Position numbers and translations under genes: made by a program. Below, piece after piece: positions 10,377-21,559 of a DNA stretch of 64,000 nt. Position 1 is the stretch's first letter. Each line of letters begins with the position of its first letter. The notes below the pieces were generated by a model. It saw nothing but the letters and a program-made list of their open reading frames with translations. It did not search any database and was not told the origin of the DNA. Source of the DNA: Tenrec ecaudatus (taxonomy: Eukaryota; Chordata; Mammalia; Afrosoricida; Tenrecidae); NCBI RefSeq assembly GCF_050624435.1, contig NC_134536.1:129030758-129094757 (forward strand). The letters run 5' to 3'.

Positions 10377-13300
10377 CTAGGAGACACAGAGGCGGAGCCC
10401 TTTATTGGACACCCCGCACACAACCAGCGCCTCCCACATGCCCAGGGTAGGGCTTCACTTCAGTTCTTCCCACTTCAATCATGGTTGATGAAGGTAAACA
10501 GACTGGAACAGAGAAAACAAGGGCAGTGCACAACAACCTGGTCACTTGACCAGCAGCCAGAACCAGTGGCTCACTGCCCCAAGATGGCGGCCCACTGCGC
10601 CCACTGAATGGGTGCTGCCCTCCAGTCCTGGCAATCACCCCATCTCCCAAGTGGAGCTCCTGAAAGCTCTCATTCCTTGCCTTTGACAGGTAATTTTGCC
10701 TGGTGCAGCATGCCCCCATTTCACTGGTTCCGGTCTGGTCCTGGGCCACAACACTCACCCAAGTGCGCCTCAATCACGGTGTTGTCCGTCAGCGGGATGG
10801 TCTTGTTCTTAACCTTGGCTTGCCCGCGTTTCAGGATGAGTTCCCGGACAGACTTCAGGTTTGGAAAGCTAGGTGAGGCAGAGAGGCCCAGCTTTAAGCA
10901 GCCCTGGCAAGGAGAGGGGGCCCCCCAGCCACCCTTCCCGAGTCAGGGGAAAGTAGCAGAGTGGCCCTGGTTATGTAACAAAGAGAGGAAAAGGTACGGG
11001 CACAGACATTCACCAGGCAACATTAAAGTCCCGACTCACACTTAGTCTAGGACTTCGTCCATAGATGACACCCTCCACACGCAAGCAGAAGAGCTGGAAA
11101 TTAAACCTACGCCCAGAGTTTTCAAACCGGAAGCTACTAACATTTAGGACTGCCTATGCCTCTGAAATGGTGCTTCTCTAATTCAAGCACCAACCAAAAT
11201 TCTGCTTCACAACTCCAAGAGTGAATTTCTCCTCTCCCCATGGCCCTCGGCGGGGCTCAGAGCGGGCCAAACCCTACAGGCCAGCACTGTGCACACCACA
11301 TTAACAGCACATAACACCCCTTGTGCAGTCTGCCCCACGGTCACCAATGGATTTCTTGGCCATGGTAGCATATTCTTCCATCGCCCTCAAGTACAACCTG
11401 TGATGTCTCAGAAAATCCTACTCACCCCCACGTCACATAGGGCTCCACCATACGCAGCATTTTCAGGGTCACGGGCGTCACTTTGACAAAGACACCGCTG
11501 AAGATCTTCTTCAGACGAAGTCTTGCGATGGTCTTCTTAACCAGAAAACTCACCCCCTTGATCCTGAGGGGCAAAAAGAGTCAGAGTATGCCAGAGAAGT
11601 CCACTTCCATAAAATGTGTCCCCCGCCCCCCATAGTGCGCAGCCGGAGACCAAGACACATCCCTTTTTCAAGAGCTGCTTAGTAGGAGGCGCTGACAAAA
11701 CAATCACTTCCTCCTGATGTGGGACAATGCCAGGGGTGCTATGGGGAGCAGAGATGGCTCTCGAAAGGATAGAGTGATGCTGTGTATGTTAAGCTGGGAG
11801 TTGCTTCTCTGGGCAGTAAAAGGCAGGTACGATTTTAAGCACATTGCTCTGATGGTCACTGAGGGCGTGAGCAGGTCTGATGTGAGTGTGACCACGGAGG
11901 CAGACAACCCTGGGACACTAATGCCACAGCCAGAGAAAGGCTACAGGCAATAGGAGCGCTAAAGCGGCCAGAGCTCATGAAAAGTTAAACTCCGAAGGCG
12001 GCTTGAAAGCCTGGGTCAGAGAGTAGGAAGAACAAGAGCTGTATTTGCAGGGAGGGCCGAAGGACAGTGAACATGGACGGGCATTGGGTGGCCACTGCAC
12101 CCCGCCAGACGTTTGCCCCTTAGAGGCCTGCTCTCAGGCACTTCACTCCCATGGCACTTCACTTACTTGCGCTGATGGTCGAAAGCAAAAGCGATGCCTG
12201 TTTTGCTCCCCTCTGAGTTCCCAGAACAACTTGTCTCTCAGTGGCCCGGGGCTCACATCTTTCTCATGGCCTTTCTCATGGGTTTAAGGGTGAACCCAGT
12301 CTGTCCCAGCCCCACAGACTGGTGCAGACACCTGCTCCCTACCTTTGGATGCGGACAGCAAAGGCCAGGGAATGTCCATCGGGCACTTCCAAGACATGAG
12401 GTTTGCTCTCAAGTCGTCTGATGCGGGCCTTGTCCCGCTGCTGTCGCCGGGAATCAAGCAGGAACGACTCCAGTCGCTTGAACCGCAAGTCTCTCCCTTT
12501 CCTCTGCTACAGAGAAGACAGAGCCACATCAGTTTTCTGCCTCCAGGTTTCTGGAATCTGACAGAGTTCCCATGGGGTTTTGAGAAAAAGGGGGACTGAG
12601 AACTCTGAGAAGGTCCCTCGCAATACTCCCCTGTACTCTGCAAAGGGAGCAAACACCGTCGGCTTTCAAATAAGGAGAAAGCGAGAAACCCCAAGAAGGG
12701 TCCTTGATGAATTCAGCGTGAGGCACAAAATAGCCCCAAACCAGGGTAAGCTCAAATCTCTGCCTCCGAAGCACTCACTGCACTCTGCTCCAAAACCGCT
12801 AGCAAGCAGTCAAGTCAGTTGGCAACACTCCCCCCACCCAAAACATGTTTTCCGCTAGGCATTCATTCACTCCCCCATCACTCAAAATGAACCGAGATGT
12901 CTCCACGCTTTCCCCGTAACAGACTCTGAAATCAGCCTTCTGTCTGAAGGTGTTCTCGAAACATCTGCAAAACGAGGGCATGGACCATACACCGGGTGTA
13001 ATCAAACTGCCAGGGGAGGGGCTGTCAGTTTCACAGAGGCTGGAGAAAACCACACAAACTCCAATGCCTTCTCCTGGTTCCCACCCACTAGTGCAGTACC
13101 TTCCTCTTTTCCAGAAGCGCCTGCTTTGCCTGGGTGGCTTTGAGAGCCTGATAAGCCTTCCTTTTTTTCAGGAGATTTTCTGGCACCAATGGGATCTTTT
13201 TCCGTGGCCTGTTTACAGCAAGTTTGAGAAGAGGAGTAATCTTTAGAAAACGCATTTTCAACGGGTTTTCAAACCGACCCAACATTTTGGGCTTTGGGAG

Positions 13301-14020
13301 TTATTACCACCTTCAACGGACTAAGGGCTGAGCCTACTCGAAACCTGGCGTTTCGGACATCGGTCTTCCTATTATGCGCACTCGTCCTCAAAACAACCCA
13401 CCCTGCGGTTACCAGCCTCACGCTCGTCAATGGGCCGTTTTACTTCCAACCCAAACACCAAATCCGGGCCGTCTAATCGATTCCCGCTCACCGCGGCCCT
13501 ATTGGGCAGAGACCCGCTGCGGAGGATTTCCAAAGCTACAGCTCCTTAAGGCCGCGGCCAGCCTCAACCTCCCTCCCTTGGGGGAGGCGGGTGGGTTGAA
13601 CGGTGGACTTCTTGGTTGACAGCCCATCATTCTATCGACACCACCAGGGCGTCCTCGTTTCATAAACGCCAGCAGCGAAATCAGTAAAGCCCCACTGGGT
13701 TGGGGCGGGTGCAGCCCAATCTGCATCTTCAGATGTAATACAACGCGGCTGCGTGAACCATCTCTAGCACTGTGCAGCCAGCTGCCTGAAAAGTGAACGC
13801 TTCCCTAAGCAACCGGAACTTCACGGCGGCTCCCTCTGCCCGCCCAGCTTCCCCCATCGGTCTCCCACTCCTCAGTCCCATCCCCCAGAATCTTATCTTT
13901 CCCTACACCCCACAAGTATCTTTATTTCTAGCCACCGAGGCATAAAAACTACAGATGACACCGGATCTTAAACGCCCCACTCGAGACCCTGAACCCAAAC
14001 ACTTACTCTTCTTCCGCCAT
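10168..14020 (-). CDS. RPL7L1: RPL7L1, ribosomal protein uL30-like, six coding exons
   Basis: Joining exons 14020-14007, 13208-13100, 12506-12343, 11563-11426, 10868-10759 and 10376-10168 gives 744 nt, or 247 codons plus stop. All joins keep frame and use GT-AG. Human RPL7L1 is of closely similar length. The protein is a paralogue of RPL7 (uL30 family) related to yeast Rlp7, a nucleolar factor for pre-60S assembly. It has a basic N-terminal helix region ([17 protein letters not shown]), the uL30 fold from about residue 85 (HSLAFAVRI), and the highly conserved end [15 protein letters not shown]. No stop, frameshift or lost core residue is seen, so it looks functional. It is transcribed away from BICRAL's 3' end and towards C6orf226, as in human. 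Confidence 0.97.
10759..10868 (-). CDS. RPL7L1: RPL7L1 coding exon 5
   Basis: Encodes [20 protein letters not shown] and [14 protein letters not shown]. The acceptor is CTAG and the donor GTGAGTG. The split glycine codons at both ends match exons 4 and 6. Confidence 0.97.
11426..11563 (-). CDS. RPL7L1: RPL7L1 coding exon 4
   Basis: Encodes [19 protein letters not shown] to [11 protein letters not shown], the central part of the uL30 fold. The donor GTGAGT follows a run of G, and the acceptor is CTCAG. Confidence 0.97.
12343..12506 (-). CDS. RPL7L1: RPL7L1 coding exon 3
   Basis: Encodes the basic linker ([20 protein letters not shown]) and the start of the fold ([10 protein letters not shown]). 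The donor is GTAGGG and the acceptor CTGTAG. Confidence 0.96.
13100..13208 (-). CDS. RPL7L1: RPL7L1 coding exon 2
   Basis: Encodes [20 protein letters not shown] and the following lysine-rich helix. The acceptor is AACAG. The donor GTACTGC is weak compared with the other introns, but the join to exon 3 is in frame and matches the family. Confidence 0.95.
14007..14020 (-). CDS. RPL7L1: RPL7L1 coding exon 1 (short)
   Basis: Fourteen coding bases (MAEE plus a split glutamate) followed by a strong donor, GTAAGT. The ATG sits in CAAGATGGCGG, a YY1-type motif that often overlaps the start codon of housekeeping genes. Confidence 0.93.
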
Positions 14021-14100
14021 CTTGCCAACGTCGAGGCCTCTGCGCATGCGCACTCCCCTCACGTGGAGACGAGCGGAACCGCGCTCCGCTTACGTGACCA
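14016..14100 (-). promoter_or_regulatory. RPL7L1 core promoter motifs
   Basis: Directly upstream of the ATG lie a YY1-type site over the start codon (14,016-14,024, GCCATCTTG on the forward strand), a perfect palindromic NRF1 site TGCGCATGCGCA at 14,041-14,052, an E-box CACGTG at 14,060-14,065 and a CRE/E-box-like TTACGTGACC near 14,090. The sequence to about 14,480 is CpG-rich and there is no TATA box. This fits growth- and MYC/NRF1-responsive control of a ribosome-biogenesis gene. Binding is inferred from motif only. Confidence 0.65.
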
Positions 14101-14689
14101 TAGAGACGTCTGTCCTAGACCGGCCCGGGGAAACCGGAAGACCAGCGCCCCCGGAGAGAGACTGTCGGGCCAAGAAGTCTTTCTAGCTCACATCCCAGCC
14201 AGGGACGGCACAAAGCTGCATTCGCCCGCCGCCTTCGCAACCATACAGCGTTAACTTCAGGTCGTCGTTAAAGTCCAGTCCCTTTAAAGTTACGGTCTCA
14301 CCAGGCGCGGCCGCCGGCCTACGATTTCCGCGGTAGCTTTGGCGCCGCCTCTTGGATTCCCACTCAGCGGCGGGACGGCCGGGAGGCGCACAGGCCGCCT
14401 GGGGATAACCCCGGAGCGGGCTTCCCGAGCACGGGCACGCCCGCCGGCCTCTCGGGATGGCGTTAAGCCAGTGCGGCTCTGATTCAGGCTCGGGGGGGTG
14501 GGGATGGCGGAGGAAGGGAGGCGGGTGGGGGAGGGCAAGCGTCCATAGTCTGTCTTTTGACACTAGCCAATGTGATGCTGCTGCTGCTGGACCACAGATT
14601 ACGCTTTGACTCTAACGCTCTCGTCTTTCTCCGGATTTTAAAACGTCCCTTCCCCAGGATTGGAGTCATGCCTCTCTTGCGCGTTCCTC

Positions 14690-15122
14690 TCTGTGGTTCT
14701 GACTCGTAGGGACCCTCTCTAGCTTGTGTACAGCCCATCGTAGCACTGCCCGGGCCTGTGCCACCCTGGCAACTGTTGAAGCTGGGGGGTCAGTCGGCCT
14801 TCCCATGGTCTTCTACGTTAACCAGCATGCTATCCTTTTTCAGGGACTCTTTCCTGAGAACATGTCCAAAGTATGTGAGACAAAACGATCCTTGTTTCTA
14901 AGGCGCATGCTGGCTGGACTTCTTCTAAGACAGATTTGTTGGTTCTTCTGGCAAGCCCATTGGCGCTGTCAACATTTTCCCACGGCCATCATTCAAATGA
15001 GTCACTCCCTCCCCCCTCTCCAGTCAATCTTCCTATGCCTTGTATGACTTTCACATGCATAGGCGGAATTGTTGGTTTTCTAGGCCACCATCTTTTCGAC
15101 GCTGGTTTATGCGTCCTTAAGG
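14690..15122 (-). repeat. RTE (BovB-like) LINE 3' end, reverse
   Basis: On the reverse strand this matches the C-terminal part of the afrotherian RTE ORF2 as I recall it, including the region before 'RRD'-type motifs ('cctgagaacatgtccaaagta' in part, forward). It ends near 14,690 in a 'ggttctgactcgtaggg' block that resembles the AfroSINE tail. It is decayed, with several deletions. Confidence 0.7.
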
Positions 15123-15284
15123 ATCCCTAGTCTGGTAAGCTTTGGGTTGCTAGCTGCCGGGTTGGCGGTTCAAACCCCGCCCCCCCCAGCCCCTGCACAG
15201 GAGATTAAGATGGTCTTTTTTCCTAAAGCCTCAGCAACCCTGTAGAGGGCCTGTTAATGGGTCAGAAACAACGCCAGGCCGTGG
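15121..15284 (+). repeat. AfroSINE, diverged
   Basis: 'ttgggttgctagctgccggg', 'ttggcggttcaaacc', and 'caaccctgtagagggcctgt' are seen in SINE order. It abuts the RTE 3' end. Confidence 0.6.
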
Positions 15285-15290
15285 TCATTC

Positions 15291-15715
15291 ATGGAGTCCC
15301 CAGTGGTGGAAGTGGTTACCATGTTCTTGGCCGCTCTGGAGGTTTGAGTCCACCCAGTGCTGCCTTGAAAGAATGGATTGGGCAGGAGGGAGGGAGGGAG
15401 GGGGGAAATGAGAAGCTGATACCGAGGGTTCAAGTCAAAAGAAAATGTTTTGAGAATGATGATGGCAACATATGTACAAATGTGCTTGACACAATGTGGA
15501 TGGATTGTATCACGATGGATTGTCGTGATAAGAGCTGTATGGCGCTCCCAATAAAATGATTGAGAAAAATTTTTTTAATTAAAAAAAGAATGGATTGGTA
15601 ATCTACTGAAAAGAACCAGCCATTGAAATCTTGATGGAGAAGTTCTAATCTGATGTGCATTGGGGTGAGGGCAGGAGTGTCACTGTGAAGGGAGTCGGAC
15701 TTGACAGTAACTGGT
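15291..15715 (+). repeat. Old SINE split by a LINE 3' end
   Basis: SINE-like sequence at 15,291-15,381 ('ccagtggtggaagtggttacc') resumes at 15,599-15,715 and ends in 'ggagtcggacttgacagtaa'. The interval 15,382-15,584 is a separate insertion. Confidence 0.5.
15382..15584 (+). repeat. LINE 3'-end insertion with target duplication
   Basis: Contains the purine tract, 'aaatgttttgagaatgatgatggc', and a CCCAATAAAATG signal plus A-rich tail of the tenrec-type family. The 14-bp direct repeat AAAGAATGGATTGG at 15,368-15,381 and 15,585-15,598 frames it exactly. Confidence 0.85.
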
Positions 15716-15718
15716 AAT

Positions 15719-15850
15719 TCTTTGTTGTAGAAGTCCTCCTGTGTCCTGTAGGATGTTTATAGGAATCCCTGACCTCTACCCATTAGATGTCAGCATCTCC
15801 ACCCGTTAGGATAACCAAAATGCCTCCAGGTTTTACCGACTGCCTATCAC
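15719..15850 (+). repeat. MER5A-like hAT fragment
   Basis: 'gtcctgtaggatgtttatagg', 'aatccctgacctctacccatt' and 'gatgtcagcatctccaccc' match (in part) the placental-wide MER5A DNA transposon as recalled. Inverted ends are missing, consistent with an old remnant. Confidence 0.7.
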
Positions 15851-16375
15851 CATGTATCTGTCCTAAGGGAATGGGACAATGTCATCCTTTGATGGTCAAC
15901 ACAGGCATTGACAGAGACCTTATCCTGTAGCTGGTCACTTATTGACTGTTTCTCTAACTGGAGGGCAGGGAACTTGTCTTCTACAGAATCCTGTATCTTC
16001 TACAGCCCCTATCACGCAGTGAGCGCCAGAAGGACCTCATTGATTTAGCAGCTCCAGGGGTCACATTGGCATGTGCTATGTAACTAGTCCAACCAGGAGG
16101 GAGCCATGCACAGAGCTCACTGGTAAATCCATGTCGACCACACAATTCTCAAGGTCAGTGGCCAGGGCCTGAGGCTCATTGCCACTGACTCAACACCTTC
16201 TTGTAAAAGAAAGGGAAATAGAGGGGCCACCAAAGTGAGAGACACCTATTGAATAGTAAACAAGGAACAAAATGTCACTATTTTGTACCTTCCACTGCCC
16301 ACGGATAAGAGATCCTGTAGTACTGCTGGTATTGGGCTGGAGGGTGGGGGTGGGGGAGAACAAATACTCCCAAGA

Positions 16376-16510
16376 AGCTCTGGTGGGAACAGTGGTTAAT
16401 CATAGGGCTGTTGTCTGCAAAGTGGCAATGTGCTTCTGAAAAGTCTAGTCTTGGAACCCCGTGGAAAAACTGCACTCTGTGCTATAAGCCACTGTGAGGT
16501 GCAATTGAGC
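16376..16510 (+). repeat. AfroSINE, diverged
   Basis: Head 'aagctctggtgggaacagtg', then a decayed body with 'cttggaaccccgtgg' and 'gccactgtgaggtgc'. Confidence 0.5.
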
Positions 16511-17080
16511 CCACAGCAATTTGGGCGGGCAGGCAGTAATGACATCACTCCAGGGTGGATGGGACTTTGGAGGCCAGGATTCAGGAAATGGTTGGTTTTC
16601 GGATGCCAGCCTATGGTGCTAGGGAGACACTTATTTTCAGAGTCAGAGGCAAAGCTCAACTGAAAACTGGTCACTAATATGATAGGTTATCACTGGGCAC
16701 TGACCATGTATGCTAGCATTGGGAGATAAAAAGTTTTGTGTGTGAGTGTATTTTCTCTTTCTCCCAAAGGGAGGTTTACCGAATGAGAAAGAGGCACGGC
16801 TGTTTAAGGAATTTATAGAACATTAAGAACATTACTCTTAAAAAATAAAAGAACATTACTCTTTTTAGCCTGTCTTCATAGGGCTCTGTTCTCTTCTTAG
16901 TTACGGACCTCGTTCATCATGCCCCAAACCAAACTCAACGGCCATCCAGTCTGATGCTCTGGATTATTAAGGGCCCACTCAATGGCTGACAACTCCAATT
17001 GTGAGAGGTATTACTGTACAGAAATTTGTATGCGCTGTTACAATTACATTATTAACGGATCATCTCCTTCAGAGTCTTGG

Positions 17081-17225
17081 CAGCCGTACAGAGTGGAGTA
17101 GAATAGTCCCCGTGGGTCTCCGAAACTGCACCGTTTTCTGGAAGCAGAGCAGTGGCTGATGGTTTCAGTCTGTCTCCCTCTTGGTGAACAGCCCCGTGTG
17201 TAACTGCTACGCTCCAGGGCTCCTT
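17081..17225 (-). repeat. AfroSINE, reverse
   Basis: 'gagtagaatagtccccgtgg', 'gtctccgaaactgcaccg' and the terminal 'gtaactgctacgctccaggg' are the reverse of SINE tail, middle and head. Confidence 0.65.
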
Positions 17226-17972
17226 TAGCCATCCTTAAGGATAGCGCAGTACGTCTATGGAAGACAATGCAATTGTTAAATACGATACGCAATCTCTTCT
17301 TCAAATCCTGAAATCCCAGTGGTGGATGTTTTTCGTTTCTTGGCCTACCGATGTCCCTACCAATTCCTAATGGTCACTTACTCCTCTGGTGGGGCTGGCC
17401 TCTCCCAGATCATTTCATGGAAAATCTTATCCTTTTTCCCTCCCAAACCATTTTATTAGGGCCTAATCCAGACATCATGCCATTCCATAGTGAATCTTAT
17501 CAAGCAGTGTTGTAACAATACCACAGCAGTTTCAAACCATTTTCTTCCTTCTTGAACTCCTTGAGATCAACTCCCCCACTGTACCCCAGAAAGCCTTATT
17601 CTAGTTATTATTTCTATAGATCCAGCTGTCCTGGATTTCATAAACTGAATCACAGAAAAACCCAACAGAGGTATGATATACAGTCTTGTTTGTGTCTGTG
17701 AAGGGCTATCAAATCCAAATTGACTTCTCAGTGGGAAGCTGATGGAGTCTTGGGAAGAACTTTCAACTCCCTCACTTCCTCCTGTCAGGGAGCTGTTAGA
17801 ACCTATCTGAACACTGTTCTTTCCTCTAGGGTTCTGAATCTTGTGCTGTGTTGGCAGGAGAGGGTTTGGGGAAGGCTGTATATTACTCCCCACCTCCCCC
17901 ACCCAATCAAGACCTCCTGGAGCTTCCTTATCCCTCTCTCAAACCTGGTTGGTTCTGCTCCTTCCTGGGGAG

Positions 17973-18055
17973 CAGGGGAGCTTCAAAAAGTTTGTGGAAA
18001 ATCTCTGTTCTCTCATTGTGTTTCATCTTTTCCATGAACTTTTTGAAACCCTGCA
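17973..18055. mobile_element. Palindromic mariner-type MITE
   Basis: An ~80-bp near-palindrome. The left arm GGAGCTTCAAAAAGTTTGTG is matched by the inverted right arm CATGAACTTTTTGAAACC. Arms of this type occur in a mariner family known from several mammals. There is no coding potential. Confidence 0.7.
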
Positions 18056-18603
18056 TTGCTTCAGTGCTTTTGTTGGTTAACTAGAATTGGTTTCTGTTGC
18101 TTACAACGAATCCCAGCTATTTGGTTACATTTGAGAAAGCAGTGTAAGAACATCACAGCAAGTTTTTGCTTCTTTGGGGGTTGTTATTGTTATTGCCGCT
18201 AGAAATGTATTTGCATGTAACAATTTTGGAAAGTAAATGTTGGTGGAGTCATTTTTGCAAAATGGGAGTGGGCTTTAGGATGGAACACTTTCCTTTAAAA
18301 GCTTGTCTTAAAACACACGGCCACCTAAGAGAACTGTCAGCTAAGTCCACGCGGAAGAAGCATGTTAGCCCGTGTGATCCCAGGATTGTAAATAATGAAC
18401 TTCAGGACCAGAGGAGGGAATTGTATTAGAGCTTAAATTCTGAGCATTGTTTGCAGGAGGCTCTGGCTCACAGTGAAAGTCCATTTGCAGCGTGCTTCTG
18501 TGGCCTTATCCTCTGGTGAAGCCCCCTCACCACTGACTGGGTGGGCATGTGGAGAGCTCTGCTCTCAGAGCGCACTGGAAAGTGGATCGGTGCAGTTATA
18601 CAA

Positions 18604-18812
18604 AGCAAACAAAACCACCCAAGTCACCAGAATTGAGTTGATTCTGACTCATAGTGACCCAATAGGCCAGGGTAGAAGTGCTGTGTAGGCCTCCAAGGCT
18701 GTCGACTTTGTGCAGCATGGTCTTTCGCCTGCAGGGCAGCTGGTGCGCCCTGTCTGCATGCCATGTGCGCCTAGCAGCCCAACATGTAACTGCCACACCA
18801 CCATGGCTCCTA
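18604..18812 (-). repeat. AfroSINE, nearly complete, reverse
   Basis: Starts with the reversed tail ('ttgattctgactcatagtga', 'ccaggg') and ends with the reversed head ('caccaccatggctcc'). About 205 bp. Confidence 0.8.
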
Positions 18813-18869
18813 ACACAGATAACAGTTGGATTAAATTTAACACCTTGTCATTTATTTTCCCTTTTGACC

Positions 18870-19190
18870 CACTTTAAATATATTCTGGTTTTTATTGTTT
18901 TCTGTTTTCTTTTGGATTGAGAGGGATTTTTGTGGGGGGGAGGGGCGGTGAGGGAGGTATAATTTTCTTTGTATGAAATCCAGGAGAGGTAAATACAGAG
19001 ACGGTAACTAGACGAATTGTTTCTTAGGGTTACGGGAGGGGAGGTGGTCCGGAGGAAATGGGGAGCCAATAAGAAGGTTCTAAAATAGATCGGGATAAGG
19101 ATTGCACAACTCCTTTAAATATATTGAAACCATTGAATTGTATGGTTTGTGGCCCATATCTACCAATAAAAAATAAAATGGTTAAAATGA
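18870..19190 (+). repeat. LINE 3'-end-like sequence (L1 type)
   Basis: A G-rich tract, 'gataaggattgcacaactcc', 'attgaattgtatgg', and a final AATAAAAAATAAAATGG resemble L1 3' untranslated ends. Assignment is tentative. Confidence 0.45.
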
Positions 19191-21016
19191 GAATCAAGTA
19201 AAAAGAGAGGGGCGATAGCCATTTCCCTGAGGGTTGTTAGGGCAGAAAGCAGACCGACCAGAGTAGAATGGAGAACCCCAAGCTGGTTCTGAATGGCTTC
19301 ACGGAGGAGCAAATGCTGGGGATTTTCTCTCCACACTTCTTTCATAGCACCTCACTGTACGCCCTGTGAGGCACAGTGCTCCTTTCGTTTACAGACTAAG
19401 CAGCTGGGGCCCAGAGGAATCGGCATCGAGAGGGCCCGTAATGTGTCAGAAGAGGTGACTGGGACACGGTCCCAGAGTGTGCAGCTGACGGCACTCCTGG
19501 CCTTCTTAGAAGTGCTTCCTAAGGATCTTCTTACCTTTGCACGTCTTCTTCAAAGGCCAGTCTCCAGCCCACTCCTGGAGGCAGACTGAGCGGTGTTTCT
19601 TATAAAAGGCCTTTGGCTGGCAGTAGATGTAGGCTCTTGGGTTATAGCACCTACTTTCCACATCTGTGTTCTGACCATTTTTATGTAGGTAAGCTCAGTG
19701 TCTCCACATACTTAACCGTCCTCTCAGTCCAACTCTCTCAGACACCTCTTTATCTTCCTGTAGGAAGTGTAGTACTGTTTCCTTCCTCAGCCTACCCACC
19801 CCTCAAATAGAACTCAGGAAGCAGTAGTAAGAGCCAGACCTGTGACGACAGATAGCATGCAGCCTTCCACCGAGGGGCGTTCTAGAAGAAATTCACGCCC
19901 GTTTCTCCTCTCCTGGGCTCTAGTCCCAGATGTAATGCAGCTATTGGTGTCCCTGTGTCTCCCGTGAGCTTCAGCAGAAATGTTGCCCACGTCATCTGTA
20001 GATTCCCAGGGTCTCCTCAAGGCTGGCCATGCAGCCCACTGTTGGGTTGCTTGTGCCCGTGTCCAGCTGGATCCCCAGGGATTGGGAGAGCCCACGAAGG
20101 GCAGGACAGCGAGGGCCCAGCTGAGCAGTCTGCTTGGGTGCCCCTGACCTGGTGGGGTGGGCGTGGGGGACTTCTTTTTTTCTCTTTCCCCCAGTAATTC
20201 ACTGGCCATTTTCAACCCATCCGAGTCCTGGCACCTCCTTGCTGGGACCTAGCTTCCCATGCACAGGGCTAAGGGGCTGATCTGTCCTCTGGACACTCCC
20301 TGGGGCCCAGAGACCTGATGCTAATGAAGTAGCCCAGTGACCCCTCCTCCTGCCTCTTTATTCTGGGCACTCCCACTTCTAATGCGGGAAGAGGCATTTA
20401 CACACAGTTATCCTCACCTACATTTGCGATGTTAGGGGATCCATGCTAACACTTTTCACATCATCATTGTACCTTCTGCTAGTTAACGTGAAAAGCACTT
20501 CGAGTGTGTATAGTGATTCCCGCAGCATACTGGTTTAAGACTGAAAGGTCAGCCATTTGAACCCACGTGTTACAGGTGTGTGTGTGTGTGGGGTGCTCCA
20601 GGAGCTGATTTTACAGACAGATGTTAGAAGGGGCTTCAAGAAGTTCATGGAGAAAAGTCCATGATCCTTTGATCCCATTGCCCCAATCCCTTTCCTTTGC
20701 GCTGTCTCTCAGTATAATGCAACCAAACTATGCATCCTCGGAGCAACAGGCACGTATGGCCCAAGCGAGCAAGTCTTAGGTAAGGCACCTTCAGGGGTTG
20801 CCGCTCCGAGAGGGGCGTGGCTGGAGCTCCTAGAGAGGGGCAGGGCCGCTGGAGCCCTGCATAAGGGCCCTGTGAGTGGCAGTGGGTTGTGGGCAGGGGT
20901 TTGGGATGGGGTCCTTTCACGTATCTCCTGGGCTTCTCTCTGTCCAGCAGAAACAGGTACATTTAACGACTAGGGAGAATGTCCTGGAGATGAAGGCTCA
21001 CTCTCCTTCCTTTGCA
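19191..21016. other. Intergenic, mostly unrecognised
   Basis: No gene or clear repeat is supported apart from a half mariner-MITE motif near 20,630-20,665 ('gcttcaagaagttcatgg'), a possible SINE patch near 20,510-20,600 and a short TG run at about 20,577-20,590. Confidence 0.5.
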
Positions 21017-21186
21017 GGAGCCCTGGTGACACAGTGGGTGACCAATTAGACCGTGAACTTCACGGAGGCGTTAGAAACCTCCAGCCGCTCCGCAGGGGAA
21101 AGAGGCTTTCTACTCCGGAGTGACAGCCCCGGAAGCCCATGGGGCCATTCTACCCTGTCCTGTAGAGTCACCACCAGTGGACATGG
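21017..21186 (+). repeat. AfroSINE
   Basis: Canonical 'ggagccctggtgacacagtg' head, 'cctccagccgctccgcaggg', and 'ctaccctgtcctgtagagtc' in order. Confidence 0.85.
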
Positions 21187-21559
21187 GCTTGCCGGCAGTT
21201 TGTTTTTCCCCTTTCTTTGCTGAGTGTGTCCCATGTGACAGGCCGGAGCCTCGCAATGTCCTTGACACAACTTTCTCACGGGCGAGAGTTTCTAGCCAGT
21301 AAAGTGCTAGTCCCACTCCGGCCAGGCTGACCTCTGCTGGTTCGGTCAGTCCTGGCCACCGAACACTTACCCTCCGTTCGTCTGGGAAAAGCAGCCATTC
21401 CTCTTGGCAAAATCAAGACAATCACAGTTGCACATTTTCCCAAATCTTTGGCTGTATTGCAATGGTTGTTTCACTTTGTTATCTCCGACTAAACATTCCC
21501 TAACCATGGATTAACAATATAGTTACTGACTGGCTTCTTTGAACAGTATTTATCCAACA

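Noticed and set aside
10168-14020. Intron-encoded snoRNAs in RPL7L1, as in many ribosomal protein genes
   Set aside because: I could not find a convincing pair of C and D boxes with terminal stem, or an H/ACA fold, by reading alone.
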